Source: Armillaria gallica (lineage: Eukaryota > Basidiomycota > Agaricomycetes > Agaricales > Physalacriaceae). From it: 64,000 nucleotides of DNA. The translations under genes were made by a program, and so were the position numbers. Of the stretch, positions 46,522 through 57,400 are shown piece after piece. The stretch's first letter is position 1, and the number at the start of each line of letters is the position of its first letter. The stretch covers positions 7,254,001 to 7,318,000 of the forward strand of contig JBANDB010000003.1 of the NCBI GenBank assembly GCA_037576215.1, read 5' to 3'. A model generated the notes under the pieces. The model was not told the origin of the DNA, did not search any database, and worked only from the letters and a program-made list of their open reading frames with translations.

Positions 46522-49462
46522 ATGTCGGGAGATTCGAATATTGGCGCATGGGTTCAATTTGCAAAGCTTACCGCGGCGGCGGGTGAAATGGCCCCGTTTC
46601 CGTACATCAAGGGAGTCGCAGTATGTATAGCGACGATTCTTGAGGTCATTGAGGTACGTACTGTTAAGCGCTGCTGTATGATATTGAGCGGGGGTCTAGT
46701 TAGCTGGCAAGAACAATGAGGACCTTCAGGACTTGGCAGAGAGCATTGGAATGACAATGCGAATCATCAAGGAAACCGTCGAAGCACACGGTGATACGAG
46801 CGCGACACGTTTTCGCGGTGTATGCGAGGACCTTCAGAAGTGAGTTGACATGTTCAGATCGCTGAAGCCCACTTACAGAGGCTTCTGTCCAGATACCTGG
46901 AGGGTTTAACTACCGAACTAAACGCCACTCGACGCAAGTTGAAGTCCAAAAGCATCACGCGATTCTTGACAACGAAGAAGGTTTCTGTTGCCATCGACGG
47001 ATACAAGCAACGAGTAAACAACATCAAGACAGATTACCTTGTATGTGCTCGGGCCTTCTACGCACTACTGTTTGTATTGACTGTCGGTCCCTTTCAAGGT
47101 TCTAGTTACTACCGACGCAAGGCTCGCAATGTATGAGATGCAGGATACACTGAGCACTACCGTCACCCAAGCCACGGAAACAGCACAGTCACGCATCACT
47201 TCGACCGTCAAGTCTCAAGCTCACTGCATCCGAGGCGAGATACGTTCCTTGGGCGAGAAGCTTCAGGATATTAAGGGATATTATAAAGGACAGGTAGGTG
47301 TGGTCTTCATCAAGCATGTCTATATCTTATTTGTAGGTCCGAGAACTTTTCCCAGGGGATATCTACTTGGGAAAGCTCGTGTCTCCTTCAAGTTGTGACT
47401 CTGCCCTTGGATACGAAGACCGATACTGCACAGTCGAGTGCAGCAGCGCAGCAAAAATCATTCGTGTATACCAACATTCTCCTGATAATGAAGAAGCTAT
47501 CCTGAAAGTAAGAATCTGTTATTATCTTATTCACTGACAAAGTACATATCATTTTTGTAATCTAGCAATTCAATGAGGATTCGGATGCTTTGATTAATAT
47601 AAAGTACGGCTTTCCATGTCTGTCTAATAATCATTAAGTAATGTATCAATTGTGTAGGCACCCAAATATCGTACAAATCTTTGGTATCTGTAAATCACCC
47701 AACTTTCCGGCAATTATATTTCACGGTGAGGGTGCTAGCCCCTTCTGTATTTGTCTTGGTCTGACGTCCATGCACAGGCAGCGCCCAGATCCCTTTCCGT
47801 GTGCACGAATGCAACTTGACTGCAAAGCAGCTTATACAATTCTATATTCAAATGGTAAAATAGCTTCTCTTTGATATTTCAGACAAATGAAGCTAATCTC
47901 CTGCTCTGCGACTGTGTAGTTCTACGATTTAAAGGTATGATCTGCCCGAGTCCAGAAGGATGTGTCTGAGTACCCATTCTGTAGTCGGTCTCAGAGTATA
48001 TGTCCAGACACTACATATATTTCCCCTGCGCACCGGATCATGTCAGTCAAGTCATGGCACTCTTGACGTATACTTACAATTTTGAAGCAAATAGGTGCCC
48101 ATGTCAATGAACATGGGAAAATTGTCATGACGAATATGTCATCTCAAAATATTGGGCTTTTTCATATATGGACCGACGCAGACTCCAATCGACCAACGCA
48201 CCTGCACATCTCGTTTTTGAACTCGTGGACTGAGGAGCAGCTTCAAGATCCCAGCCAAATCTACAGATCGTCCTCGTCACTGACATTGCGAAAGGACAGT
48301 TTATGTGATGCATATGATGCCATCAAAACCGCCGTTTTCAGTGCGGTTTGTTATCTGGGTTCACAAAATCAATTTTACATGCCAGGTAGTGTATTGACCT
48401 CACATGGGGGGACTTTGGTGGGTAGAGTCCCTATTTTATTTAACGAATGGAACGTGTACTGGGAAGCATGGGATGGTGACACTACTATACTATCGTTTCC
48501 CTCGACACCCAAGTCCATTGTTACCTCGATCCTATATCTTCTTGCTAATTGTTCATTAACAGCAGTTCAATAACAGTAATGTTACCGTGTGCTGGGACTC
48601 AATTCTACAGGGCTGAGATCCATTGGCATCCTTTTAGCCAAATATTGAATTTGTGGATTGCGCAAGCTTCCACACTGGGTTGTGGTGAAGAAGAGCTATG
48701 CCTAATAACTGGTGAGTGTCTGTTGACTAACAAACCACTATCGACTAACAAGCATATTCAGACACAGAATTTACCCTTGATGTCGGCCCGGAGACATATT
48801 ATGGCTCTTTTCGTCTCTGTGACACATTCATGTGCGAAGACCCTCATATACTCTCGTTGTCAATAAGTGCTCCTTCCCTTGATTACCGGACCAACAAGGT
48901 GTCCTGTCCTGTCTTCACATGGTATGACATGGGCTTGGAAATGTCTTTAGTTGAAGTTGAAGAACTTTTTGGTGTGACTGTTTGTATATGGGGAGGCTTG
49001 AGGAAGCCGTGTGGGACGCAAAGGATGCTTACAACCGTACCTGAGTTGAACACAGACTATGGTTTTGACCCGACCCGTGGCGGCGCGGATGTCTGCGAGT
49101 ATTTTGGATGGCCGCTCATGGAGATCCTTGACGTCTCCACGGGAGGTAGGAAGATCTGTGTTCGCTGTGTGTATGGCCGCTGATAGAATGTAATAGATTG
49201 GGTGCTTTTACATGGCCCCATATCCAAGTCTGCATTAGCCATATTGGACGACAGGGATCGGACCTCGAGCGAAATGGCCATCTCTCCTTTGGGAAATGCA
49301 CTAGAGGGAGAGCATGCTGGTGAAGCATCAGCCGAGACAGAGATCACTATTGTTGTGCGAACCAGAGGCTTGAAATCAAGACATGGCTCATGGGTATTCA
49401 TCGTGATGTTCATTGCTATCAGTGCTATTCTGCTGTCGTTCATTGTTCAGACCTACATGTAA
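46522..49462 (+). CDS. MLKL-like N-terminal domain / pseudokinase protein with C-terminal TM anchor
   Basis: About 740 residues over roughly 14 exons; every junction I tried keeps frame. Residues about 1-140 form a helical bundle (AWVQFAKLTAAAGEMAPFPY, DLAESIGMTMRIIKETVEAH, FRGVCEDLQKYLEGLTTEL, GYKQRVNNIKTDYL), the pattern of the MLKL-type (HeLo-like) N-terminal domain found in mushroom kinases. A coiled linker (TLSTTVTQATETAQSRITST) follows. The kinase-like part has HPNIVQIFGICKSPNFPAII near residue 276 and SVSEYMSRHYIYF, but no VAIK lysine, HRD or DFG; NEHGKIVMTN stands where DFG is expected. So it is a pseudokinase. The C-terminal module includes LTSHGGTLVGRVP, IAQASTLGCGEEEL and FGWPLMEILDVSTG. 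A last intron joins AILDDRDRT and a terminal helix (WVFIVMFIAISAILLSFIV). Known MLKL-type bundles permeabilise membranes in regulated death; the role here is inferred. Confidence 0.8.
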
Positions 49463-49539
49463 ATATAAATTTTGATAAGTACATTTCATTCATAGCCATA
49501 CTTCACAGGACTAAGGTCAAATAGCACCGGTACTACGCA

Positions 49540-51150
49540 CGGACTTGATACACCGCTAAGCTACCAGGGCTCATTATATTTTTCATGTCTATTGTACATC
49601 ACTAATCGTAGTAGAAGCTGCTGCTGCGAGGTATCCAGTAAGTACTAACCTCCGGGCTCCCCCGGTAGGCTGTCAAGAGAAGGAAAGGAATGGACTTCAG
49701 GCACGGCTCAAATGGACGCTATCCCAGGGTACACTATAAACTTCGATAACGCAGAACAATACAGAAATGTAGCTTATAGGCTGGAAGTCGAACCCGGGTT
49801 TCGAACAAAGTAAAATAACCCAATCGTTACTTCAATCTCGTGTACTAACCTGGCGCGTATTACCAGAGACTAGTTGCTCTGTTGACAGTGGTGTTGGTAG
49901 TCGACATACCAGTATACCCATTCCCCCAGACTGAGGCGGCCCATAATCCATCCACAATCCATCCACAATATGCGTGACTCTGATGCCTGATAACAACGTC
50001 AAAATTTAAGGAGCCGATATACACCGGAAGGAAGCCATCGAGCTTTGCTTCATGTAACGTGGGCCCAATACGCTAGAGGTGAGACAAGAATCAACCCGCA
50101 TATCTAGCACGGAATCTTCGGAGGGCAAACGTTGAATTTAGACGACTAACAACAAAATTAGAACTGATCCATACCAGAAGAACACAATAAATGCATACCA
50201 AACAGCGATGTCACCCGTCTTCGTGTGGCGCGCATCATGTTCGTCCGACCGTGCTCTCCGGACCGCCCACTCGCCTTTTGGTGTGGCTGTGCTACCAACA
50301 TAGGGTGGCAACGATAAGACGATGGTCTATCAGGCAGGAGAAGCATCATTGGGGCTAGCCATACTACGTGCAGACTCAAGTGGGAGAACTCGTGCCCACG
50401 ACGAGATCGTCGTTCTCGCATCCGAATTTGCTCAACTTGTTTGGTCATCCTGGAGCGTGAGAAGCTTTGGCTCGCGATGTGCCCGAGGTCATGACAAAGA
50501 GGTCTGAGTGATGGAGGAATGGTCGTTATCAGGCATAATTGAGCCATCTTCAGACTACAACTAGCATCAATATAAGCGAATCAAGTATGGCAGAATCACT
50601 CACAGTCGAAAAATCATCCCATCCTCATCCGAGGTAGCCATCTGTTCCTTCCATCGAGCGACAGCTCTTCTTCGCAGAGTTATGGAAGGAGGCAAGTCTT
50701 CGCAATGACGCTGCCTGCACCTAGGACCATTACGCCCTCCCCACTCTAAGCGCACTAGCGATAACACGAGATATGAAAGACCATAAGCCCAGTTCTGTTT
50801 CAGGGTAGGCATCTAGTCCCAAGAATCAGGGTGACAATCCAGGAATCCACCGACTGCGTACCATGTCGGATTCTCTGACCTGGGAACAATCTCTCTGTTA
50901 GCTTCATCTTCCCAGGCCAAGTCACACTAGGACTTGGGGCTGAGCTCCAGGACCGGCCGTGGCTAGACTTTTAATACAAGTCAGAAAGGATGACGTATGC
51001 ATTCACGTGAAAACTGACCGAGACTGCGCCTCCAAGGGCAATTCTTCGACCGCAAATAAGGTCAAGTTGTAGTACAGTGATAACCGGATTGTATTTGCAT
51101 CAAGTCGAAGGCGCTGAACGAAAGTAATCCAGGTTGAGGGCCTCCAGTTT
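49540..51150 (-). pseudogene. family E block, copy 3
   Basis: Partner of 42010-43560, including the tRNA-like segment at 49775-49860 (GGGTTCGACTTCCAG on the minus strand). The minus frame at 50158-50547 (CHPMLVAQPHQKASG, LLLPDRPSSYRCHP) follows copy 2 with substitutions and indels. Stops break the other frames. It begins 80 bp after the MLKL-like gene ends. Confidence 0.5.
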
Positions 51151-51199
51151 TCATCTTGCAGGGCTGGATGTGTCATTGTCGTCCCACTTGTACAGAAGA

Positions 51200-51880
51200 G
51201 GCCATTCGACCTGGCATGCATCTGGCAGTGTTTCGTGTTTCGACTTGTTGAGCTGCGAGATAACAACATCGTGAGTGAGGTGCGGTATCTGAGGTCTTTA
51301 TCACATACCGTATATGGCCAAACCATCTTATATCCTTTCTCCATGCCCTTCCGCTCCCTTTCTCCTGCTGGTGAGCATTCTTCAGTAATGTGGCCTATGG
51401 CCAGAGGTGATAACAACGCTGAGATGGTACAGGCATCACCTGCTCCTTTCGGCAGACGAAATCGGAGTAGGGCTGAGCAAAGATAATCTTATGAGGAAGG
51501 CGAAAAAGCGAAGAAAACACGTACCGAGCCGCGGGCTGAAACATTTCCGTCACCGCATCTGTGTAAAACGACAGGATAGCGACTTTGTTCTGCCTGATCG
51601 TCACAATGCAGCAGTAGAAAGGAAGTCCGACCATCGTAGCCATCCTGGTTGGTGGCTGCCAAACCTAGCCAGCCATGCTTTTTCCGTGTGTTGGGTCTTG
51701 AAGCAAAAATCAAAATGCATGAAAGGTGTTGAACGGGAGTGCTGGTGCTGAGCTGCCGACTAGAAAAAGAAGGAAGTTCATGGCATTGAGAGCTTCGTGA
51801 GGGTCTAAGAGAAAAACATGCCAGATAATGTGCGTGGAACTGGATGGACGTAGGTGGATGAGGCCCGGGTATTTGGAAGA
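51200..51880 (-). pseudogene. family A, copy 3 (clearest exon structure)
   Basis: Minus-strand exon with TMVGLPFYCCIVTIRQNKVA and LSFYTDAVTEMFQPAAR, donor GTACGTGTTTTC, acceptor TTTGCTCAG, exon PYSDFVCRKEQ, donor GTGATGCC, acceptor GGCCATAG, then ATLLKNAHQQE. The same donor and acceptor pair recurs in the copies at 37.4, 56.4 and 61.4 kb. Upstream exons (HEALNAMNFLLFLVG; about 51790) resemble HEALNPTYHPRYPSSALP in the 61-kb copy. The full chain cannot be joined without stops. Confidence 0.5.
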
Positions 51881-51884
51881 GCTC

Positions 51885-51912
51885 GAAACGGCAGTCACAC
51901 GTACCACGTGAT
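51885..51912. promoter_or_regulatory. A/B divergent spacer, copy 3 (half site)
   Basis: GAAACGGCAGTCACACG and TACCACGTGATTA are present, but the ACGCGTC and GTTAGTCATCCGATT part and family B are missing to the right. The homology ends at about 51915, marking a rearrangement breakpoint. Confidence 0.6.
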
Positions 51913-52474
51913 TATAGCCAACCTGTAGTACTGAATCAGAATGACAAAACCCCAAATCCACCAAGTTCGTAGTAAATCGTGCCAAAAAAAAGTGATATAT
52001 GTCACTAGTAAGCTTAATTTCTGGAATCTGAGCAGGGCTCGAACATGTCTTGGCGCCTAACGTTGCGTTCCAATGACTCATGTTAATTACGACGTACATT
52101 ACAGAAAACAGAACGAGACTCAGATTCAGCTAACTAGTTCCGTTCCTCCACTGTAGAAAATTTAACGGCCTTTATCCTAGGTGTGGATTGCGTGTGGAGT
52201 ATGTAGGTGATACCAGCTCCAGATGAATTTTTCGCTACTCTGAATGTCAATTCATTGCCATGATTTTTGCTCTATTATGTATCCTATACACGTTGCCATC
52301 AGGACTTTGGGATGTGAGCGAGAATCAAGATAACTGTCAAGTAATATCGCTAGATTAAGTACCAGAGATCATAACGTACATCAAACACAGAACAAACACA
52401 GAAAACATATACAACGCAAACGTAAAAGATCATGATGTATGATCGAAATATGAGGCAAACGACTGATAATGCTT
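51913..52474. other. spacer downstream of the metacaspase gene
   Basis: No gene seen. AT-rich end with AACACAGAACAAACACAG near 52385; this is presumably the 3' flank of the minus-strand metacaspase. Confidence 0.4.
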
Positions 52475-53698
52475 TTAATCCTGATACCAGATATGCGAAC
52501 CTTTGTGTTTTCCGGCAACGACCGGTGTCTGGTGAGCCGTCATGTCGAAATAATGAGCGAGATCAGCATATGTCGTCTCTTTCTTCAAGTAGCCGGACCG
52601 GAGAACACGTACAAGCGAGTCCGTGAAAATTCCAATGTACCCAGCCTCACCAGCTTTCCCTTCTACTTTTTTTTCGAATTTGCAAACTGATAAGCCTTGC
52701 AAGCTGCCAGGACAACATGGGAATCCATATCTGGATACCAGTCCTTCGACAAGATGGATTGATAGCCAGGATAATGCCTCAGGTTCTTGTCCCCGGTGAG
52801 CAGCATATCCTGAAGCGTCGCCAACCTCGATGGGGAGGCTGTCCGGGCTCTTGGTTCAGGAAGATTTCGGCTGACACCACCTGAGTGACAACAGTCAAGA
52901 ATGACGGTGACGCGATGACCCTTTGCTCGAGAAATTAGGGTCAGGATGGTGTTAAATTCCCGGTCGCTGATGTCGGGGACTGGTTGGCCATCGTCGTTAA
53001 TGGTGTCGCGATCGATGGGGCAGAGGGCTTCAATATATTCAATTTCGGTATTGTCGCCTTTCTCTTCGGATGGGTAGCATGAGCCGTGTCCGGAGTAGTA
53101 AATGATGATGTTGTCGCCATGCAAGATCTCGGGGTTGTGGATGATGCTGAGAAGTGCATCGATTATGTGGGTGCGTGAAGGGTTCATTGTATCTGCTGGT
53201 GATACATGCTCCTTGGACCCAAGAAACAGCTGGATGCGTTCGCGGGGTACACCGAGGTCCTCAGTCAAGTACCACTCCATCAATCGTACATCTGATATGC
53301 AGCCATCCAGCGGATAGGATGCATACTTGTTGATGCCAATAAGGATAGCGTAAAATCGAGATCCATCGATATTGTATGGAGGCCAAAAGGCTACCAATCA
53401 GTATCAAATATAAATTTCTGGGCCAGTGGTTGCGACTGACACCTGGGGGGGATAAATACGCTTTCAGCTCGACAGGAAGATCAAGTTGAGCATGGCTGTA
53501 TTGAAGTCGGAGACAATGGAGCCTCCACAGCATTGCTAAATCGTCCCCATTGCGCAACGATTTGACCTTGAGGAGAACTAAAACCTCGTCCACATCCTTA
53601 GGCTCCCCCTGAGACATCCCCAGTTGCTGTGCTACCTCCCACTCTAACTCTTTCAGGGGGTGTATTTGTTCTGCGATTTGTTCCAATTCCAGTAACAT
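52475..53698 (-). CDS. metacaspase (caspase-like C14 peptidase), one apparent frameshift
   Basis: Exon 1 (53698-53443) codes a charged helical N-terminus (MLLELEQIAEQIHPLKELEW). A 52-bp GT-AG intron (53442-53391) joins it to FWPPYNIDGSRFYAILIGIN, the caspase fold start (YAILIGINKY). The catalytic His is in IIYYSGHGS and the catalytic Cys in VILDCCHSGG; ALCPIDRD, the SRAKGHRVTV strand and HVVLAACKAYQFA follow. The frame then ends at a TAG just after AAAAAAAAG (T8 at 52667-52674 on the plus strand). In the next frame the expected end follows directly: GIFTDSLVRVLRSG, ETTYADLAHYFD, TPVVAGKHKG. One more A would restore the frame, so this is a homopolymer miscall, a recent lesion or slippage. Fungal metacaspases cleave after Arg/Lys and act in stress and cell death. 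Confidence 0.85.
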
Positions 53699-53699
53699 G

Positions 53700-54950
53700 G
53701 CCTTGGTCTAGCAAGAAAAACGACGAATCAGAACTTAGACCGAGAGCTCATAGGAAGAACGGACACAGACCGGTCCGGAGAAGCTGCGTGTCATACAGAG
53801 TGGCTGAGAGCCGGGTATCTCGAGTACACAATCCGGGAGCATTGCAGAAGGGAAATGGGAGCTGAAATCAATAGTAGTGTTCGCAATGAAAGAAATGCAT
53901 GTATTTAATAACCTTCATCTTTACCGTAAGTATCCCGGAGGGACATGAGGATTCGGTATTCAGTTTGCTGTTTGGCCGGGTTCTATCAGTAGAGTCGACT
54001 CCCAATATCATCAGGCGTGCACTGCCATCGACTTGTTACCACATCCCGCAATGGGAGAAAATCTTAGTATCCCAATCGCATCAGGCAACTTATTACCAAA
54101 TCCCGTGGTGGGAGAAGATCCAGCCCAAATTCGTCATTTCTAAGCCAACGAACAGCAGCGATCACGTTCAAAGCAGAAATTCCTGGACCGAGCAAGGTCT
54201 ATTTGTTAGTTGAACTCAAGCAATGGGTGTTCCTTGCAATGTCTGCACTTGACAATGTTCAAAGTTCTTCGACACAAATGTTAGCCACCCAAAATTAATA
54301 TTAGGCAAATAATACGAACTTCTAACTATGTGGGTGCGGTCTAGAGTGGTCTCATATTTTGAACTTCACGAGGACGACCTGTGTCCTAAAATATCAAGTT
54401 GATGCCAGAAGACCTACGATTTGGTTTCTCTCATGAAAATGTCCTGTCATCGGACAATGCTCTTCTTTTGCGTGCATCGGATTGTACAATTGAACCTGAT
54501 ATATATATTTATGTTTATATTTATATACACCTAGAGTCGCAATATACCATCGTTTTTGTAGGCAGTATATCTTCTCGTCCCTGCAATGATGACCTGAAAC
54601 TAAGGCAGCTGATATGATCAGGTATGTCCGAAATAGTTAAACCTGAACCGAGTCTCTGTATGTAATTCAGCAGCAGGCTGTTGAAGGGTGGGAACGAAAT
54701 AGGAACATACGGCGGTAGTGTAAAATTTGACCGAGTCTTATCCTGGTAATTTACTATTTGTGTTGCACTAAAACAGGCCATAAGGCGCAAATCCTAATGC
54801 AAGAGGTGTTTCTATTTATGTCCCAGTGCTCACTAAGCGCTCGTGTTCGGCGATAAACAGGTGGTGTGGGCACCGGGCAGCTTCAAAAATAGATTGTGCC
54901 GTCTCCGTAAACTTTCGCTTGCAACGTCAAGGGTTCAGAGAGACAATTAC
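53700..54950. other. spacer; ~70-bp tandem duplication at about 54000-54125
   Basis: Two units read CCCAATATCATCAGGC..TTACCACATCCCGCAATGG and CCCAATCGCATCAGGC..TTACCAAATCCCGTGGTGG, each ending GGGAGAA. An AT-rich TATATATTTATGTTTATATT stretch lies at about 54500. No gene is recognised; a plus-strand frame crosses the duplication and keeps YYQIPWWEKI / CYHIPQWEKI. Confidence 0.45.
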
Positions 54951-54954
54951 TTAC

Positions 54955-55200
54955 TAGAAGTTTAGATGTGCCAATAACGGAGGCGGCGTTCTGTTCTCTG
55001 TGGTGGCCAGTGAGTCACATTGTCTGCCTTGAGCCCGTACTCTCCCCCCTTTGATGTTGACCCAGGCAACACGTCGTGTACCCGTTCTGGATGGCCCATC
55101 TCTTTCGGTTGGGTGTACGGATATGTGTGGCTGCTGGGGTAGCTTCCGTCGCGGCTGGTCTCCCTGGACGTCGCACGGCTTTTGACTTCGCCAATGGAAA
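54955..55200 (+). pseudogene. family B, exon 2/3 fragment
   Basis: GATGTGCCAATAACGGAGGC, CCAGTGAGTCAC, GAGCCCGTACTC, GACCCAGGCAACACGTCGTG, GGATATGTGTGGCTGCTGGG and GGCTGGTCTCCCTGGACGTC follow the intact B gene (38200-38510) with deletions. The 5' half is absent. There is no spacer or family A next to it, so this is a dispersed 3' fragment. Confidence 0.75.
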
Positions 55201-55385
55201 TTTATAGCTACCCATTCAATGTATTTCCCTTCATTCAATATCAGTCCACCGATACACGTTGTATGCTATATTGTATCAAAGCGAAGAATCAAAACTCAGA
55301 TCAGGAATTGAAACTTTCAAAGCCCGGGGGTATGATACCGGGAGACTCCTCAAGGTACCGTGAATTGGCTACCTTAGTATAGACC

Positions 55386-55860
55386 TCACAACGAATAACC
55401 AATGCCTTTCTCCCACTCTTCATAGATTAATAAGTACCATGTAGGGCCTGGGACGTTCAGACCTCCGCTTTCTCTCTGGATTCTTGACGTTGTAAGTAAG
55501 AAACTCGTTTTTGATGTGGCTTTTCTACTTGCATGGGGAGAAGCGGCAACGATAGGAACTTGAAGATGGTATAGTGTGTGGGAGAAGCACCGTTGGGCTG
55601 TCCGCTTATGCACAGAAAGTCGCCCCAGGATCCACAAATTTGAATTTGGTCAACTGGTTTGGTCTCCAGGAGGCATCCTTGTGCGTGACTAGCGTGATGA
55701 TGTGATGCGCACAACAAAAACGTCCGATGGAGAAAAGACTTGAAAATAGCCTTTATGCCTGATAACGAAGACAGGGCATACGAGCACATGTCAGCCATTT
55801 TTGGACTACAACCAGCATCAGTATAAATGAATAGAATGTAGTAGAGTCGCACACACTGGA
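55386..55860 (-). pseudogene. family E, partial copy 4
   Basis: Minus-strand CCCAACGGTGCTTCTCCCAC and GAAAAGCCACATCAAAAACG (PNGASPTHYT, EKPHQKRVS) match PNDASP and QPHQKANG in copies 2 and 3. Flanks include ATAACGAAGACAGGGCAT. More diverged than the other E copies. Confidence 0.45.
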
Positions 55861-56289
55861 TAAATTTGATCAGGGCTGATATGTAGTCTCATAAAAGCGC
55901 GCGTTGCTCTGCTCAAACTGCGGTGTATAATGAGAAAGACCAATAGCAACTACTCCAACAAAATAACTTACACAAACTTGTAGCTGCGATGCGGAATTCC
56001 CTGAGACCGTTATTCAAACAACCATCTTTCGAAACCTATCCTTTATATGTGATGGATGTGATAGCCACTCCCGGACATCACCCAGGATGATAAAAATTGA
56101 GCGCAAGTGAGCATAAATTACGATATCCCAGACGTTCGTTACATACAATAGTGTCATCAATGTCCAAATATTTACTTGGATGTCGGCGTCGCATTTCCAC
56201 CTGCTATTTCGCTATGTAAGCTGAGTGGAGGGTTTCTAGGCAGCTTCAGAAAGCGGGCATTCTTCAGCGATATGGCCGCCAGAAGGCCT

Positions 56290-56980
56290 CTTCACCTTCC
56301 AGGATGACTGACGATGATGCCAAGCTTCATGTAAGTATCCGAAGATTCTCTCTGCAGCTGCTGAGGAAATAGTATAGATCAGCGAGCTGCTCCCCTCCGT
56401 TCAAAGGGCTGAACAAAGATGAATCTATGAGGATGGCCAAAATGAGCGGGTTGAAGAAAGTACATACGAGATACTGAGTTGCTGTCCGGCACACAGGCTG
56501 GAATGCCTCCTCGCATGCTGGATGATGTGCCGTCGATGTAAAACGAAACAATAGTGGCTTCTTATTTTCTATGCCATTTTAAGATCACTAGAAAACGGAC
56601 AGAAGGATGCGATCTTTGAGGTGTCTACAACGCTCTGAGTTTGGATGGGGTTTTCCGAGTTCATAAGGACGCATATACGCAAGGAAAGATTTCCCCAGTC
56701 CACCTAGCAATCTATCTCTGCGCATTGAAGAACTAAAGCGCCTAAAAGAAGATGTTAAACCGAAGTGACGAGCTGAACATAGCGCAGCATGCCGCCGACT
56801 AGGTGGTTCATGGTTTTGGTAGGAGCTTTGTAGAGCGCTGAGGAGATTCATGTGATAACAGCCTGTCATCGCCTGTCATCGCATCCTAGGCGAGTGGGAA
56901 ATGGCAACTTTCATTGCCATTTGCCATTTTCGAGCAGGATTGTAAATAGAAAGGCGTTGTTGAAGTGCGGTAATTAATCA
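56290..56980 (-). pseudogene. family A, copy 4
   Basis: FRFTSTAHHPACEEAFQPV (about 56550) with donor GTATCTCGTATG and acceptor TTTGTTCAG, then PLNGGEQLADLY. It matches copies 1 and 3. Near the spacer side GGCAATGAAAGTTGCC and GTGGGAAATGGCAAC-TTCATTGCC show the AMNVAP-type start region in decayed form. Confidence 0.5.
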
Positions 56981-57064
56981 CTGAATGTAGTCAGAGAAGT
57001 CAGACAAAACTGAGACCAAGTCACCGGTCGCAGTGTCAGTGCCGTAAGCTTCGGGAAACAGTTT

Positions 57065-57180
57065 GAAACGGCAGTTCACACGTACCACGTGATAGTGTTT
57101 TCGCGATTCATTCAAACTAGATTCAGACGCGTCTGCGGTCAGCGTTAGTCATCCGATTTCCCATATTTCCTCTCGCCATC
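57065..57180. promoter_or_regulatory. A/B divergent spacer, copy 4
   Basis: GAAACGGCAGTTCACACG and TACCACGTGATAG at 57065-57096, ACGCGTC at 57127, GCGTTAGTCATCCGATTTCC and a CACC/CATC-ATGGCC start context. It carries a 1-bp insertion in CAGTTCACACG compared with the other copies. Confidence 0.6.
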
Positions 57181-57400
57181 ATGGCCATCTAGTCTTCCAA
57201 GTCTGTGATACAAGACTTTACCGAGTTCTATCACTCCTACTTCCGGGATCCCTTGTCGCATCATCAAAGAAGGCCCATGGACCACCCGCCAAATTCCATT
57301 CTAAATCTATGTCCTATGCCGCTGTCGCAGGGATGATACCATGGTTGGCCACTTCACCGAACCTCCCTTAGACACGTCCTGAACAGTCTCACCTATGCTG
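57181..57400 (+). pseudogene. family B, copy 4
   Basis: ATGGCCATCTAG: the fourth codon is a stop. GTCTGTGATACAAGACTTTA, ACCGAGTTCTATCACTCCTA and ATCAAAGAAGGCCCATGGAC then follow exon 1 of the intact gene with indels. GCTGTCGCAGGGATGATACC keeps the start of exon 2. Homology ends near 57395. Confidence 0.65.
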
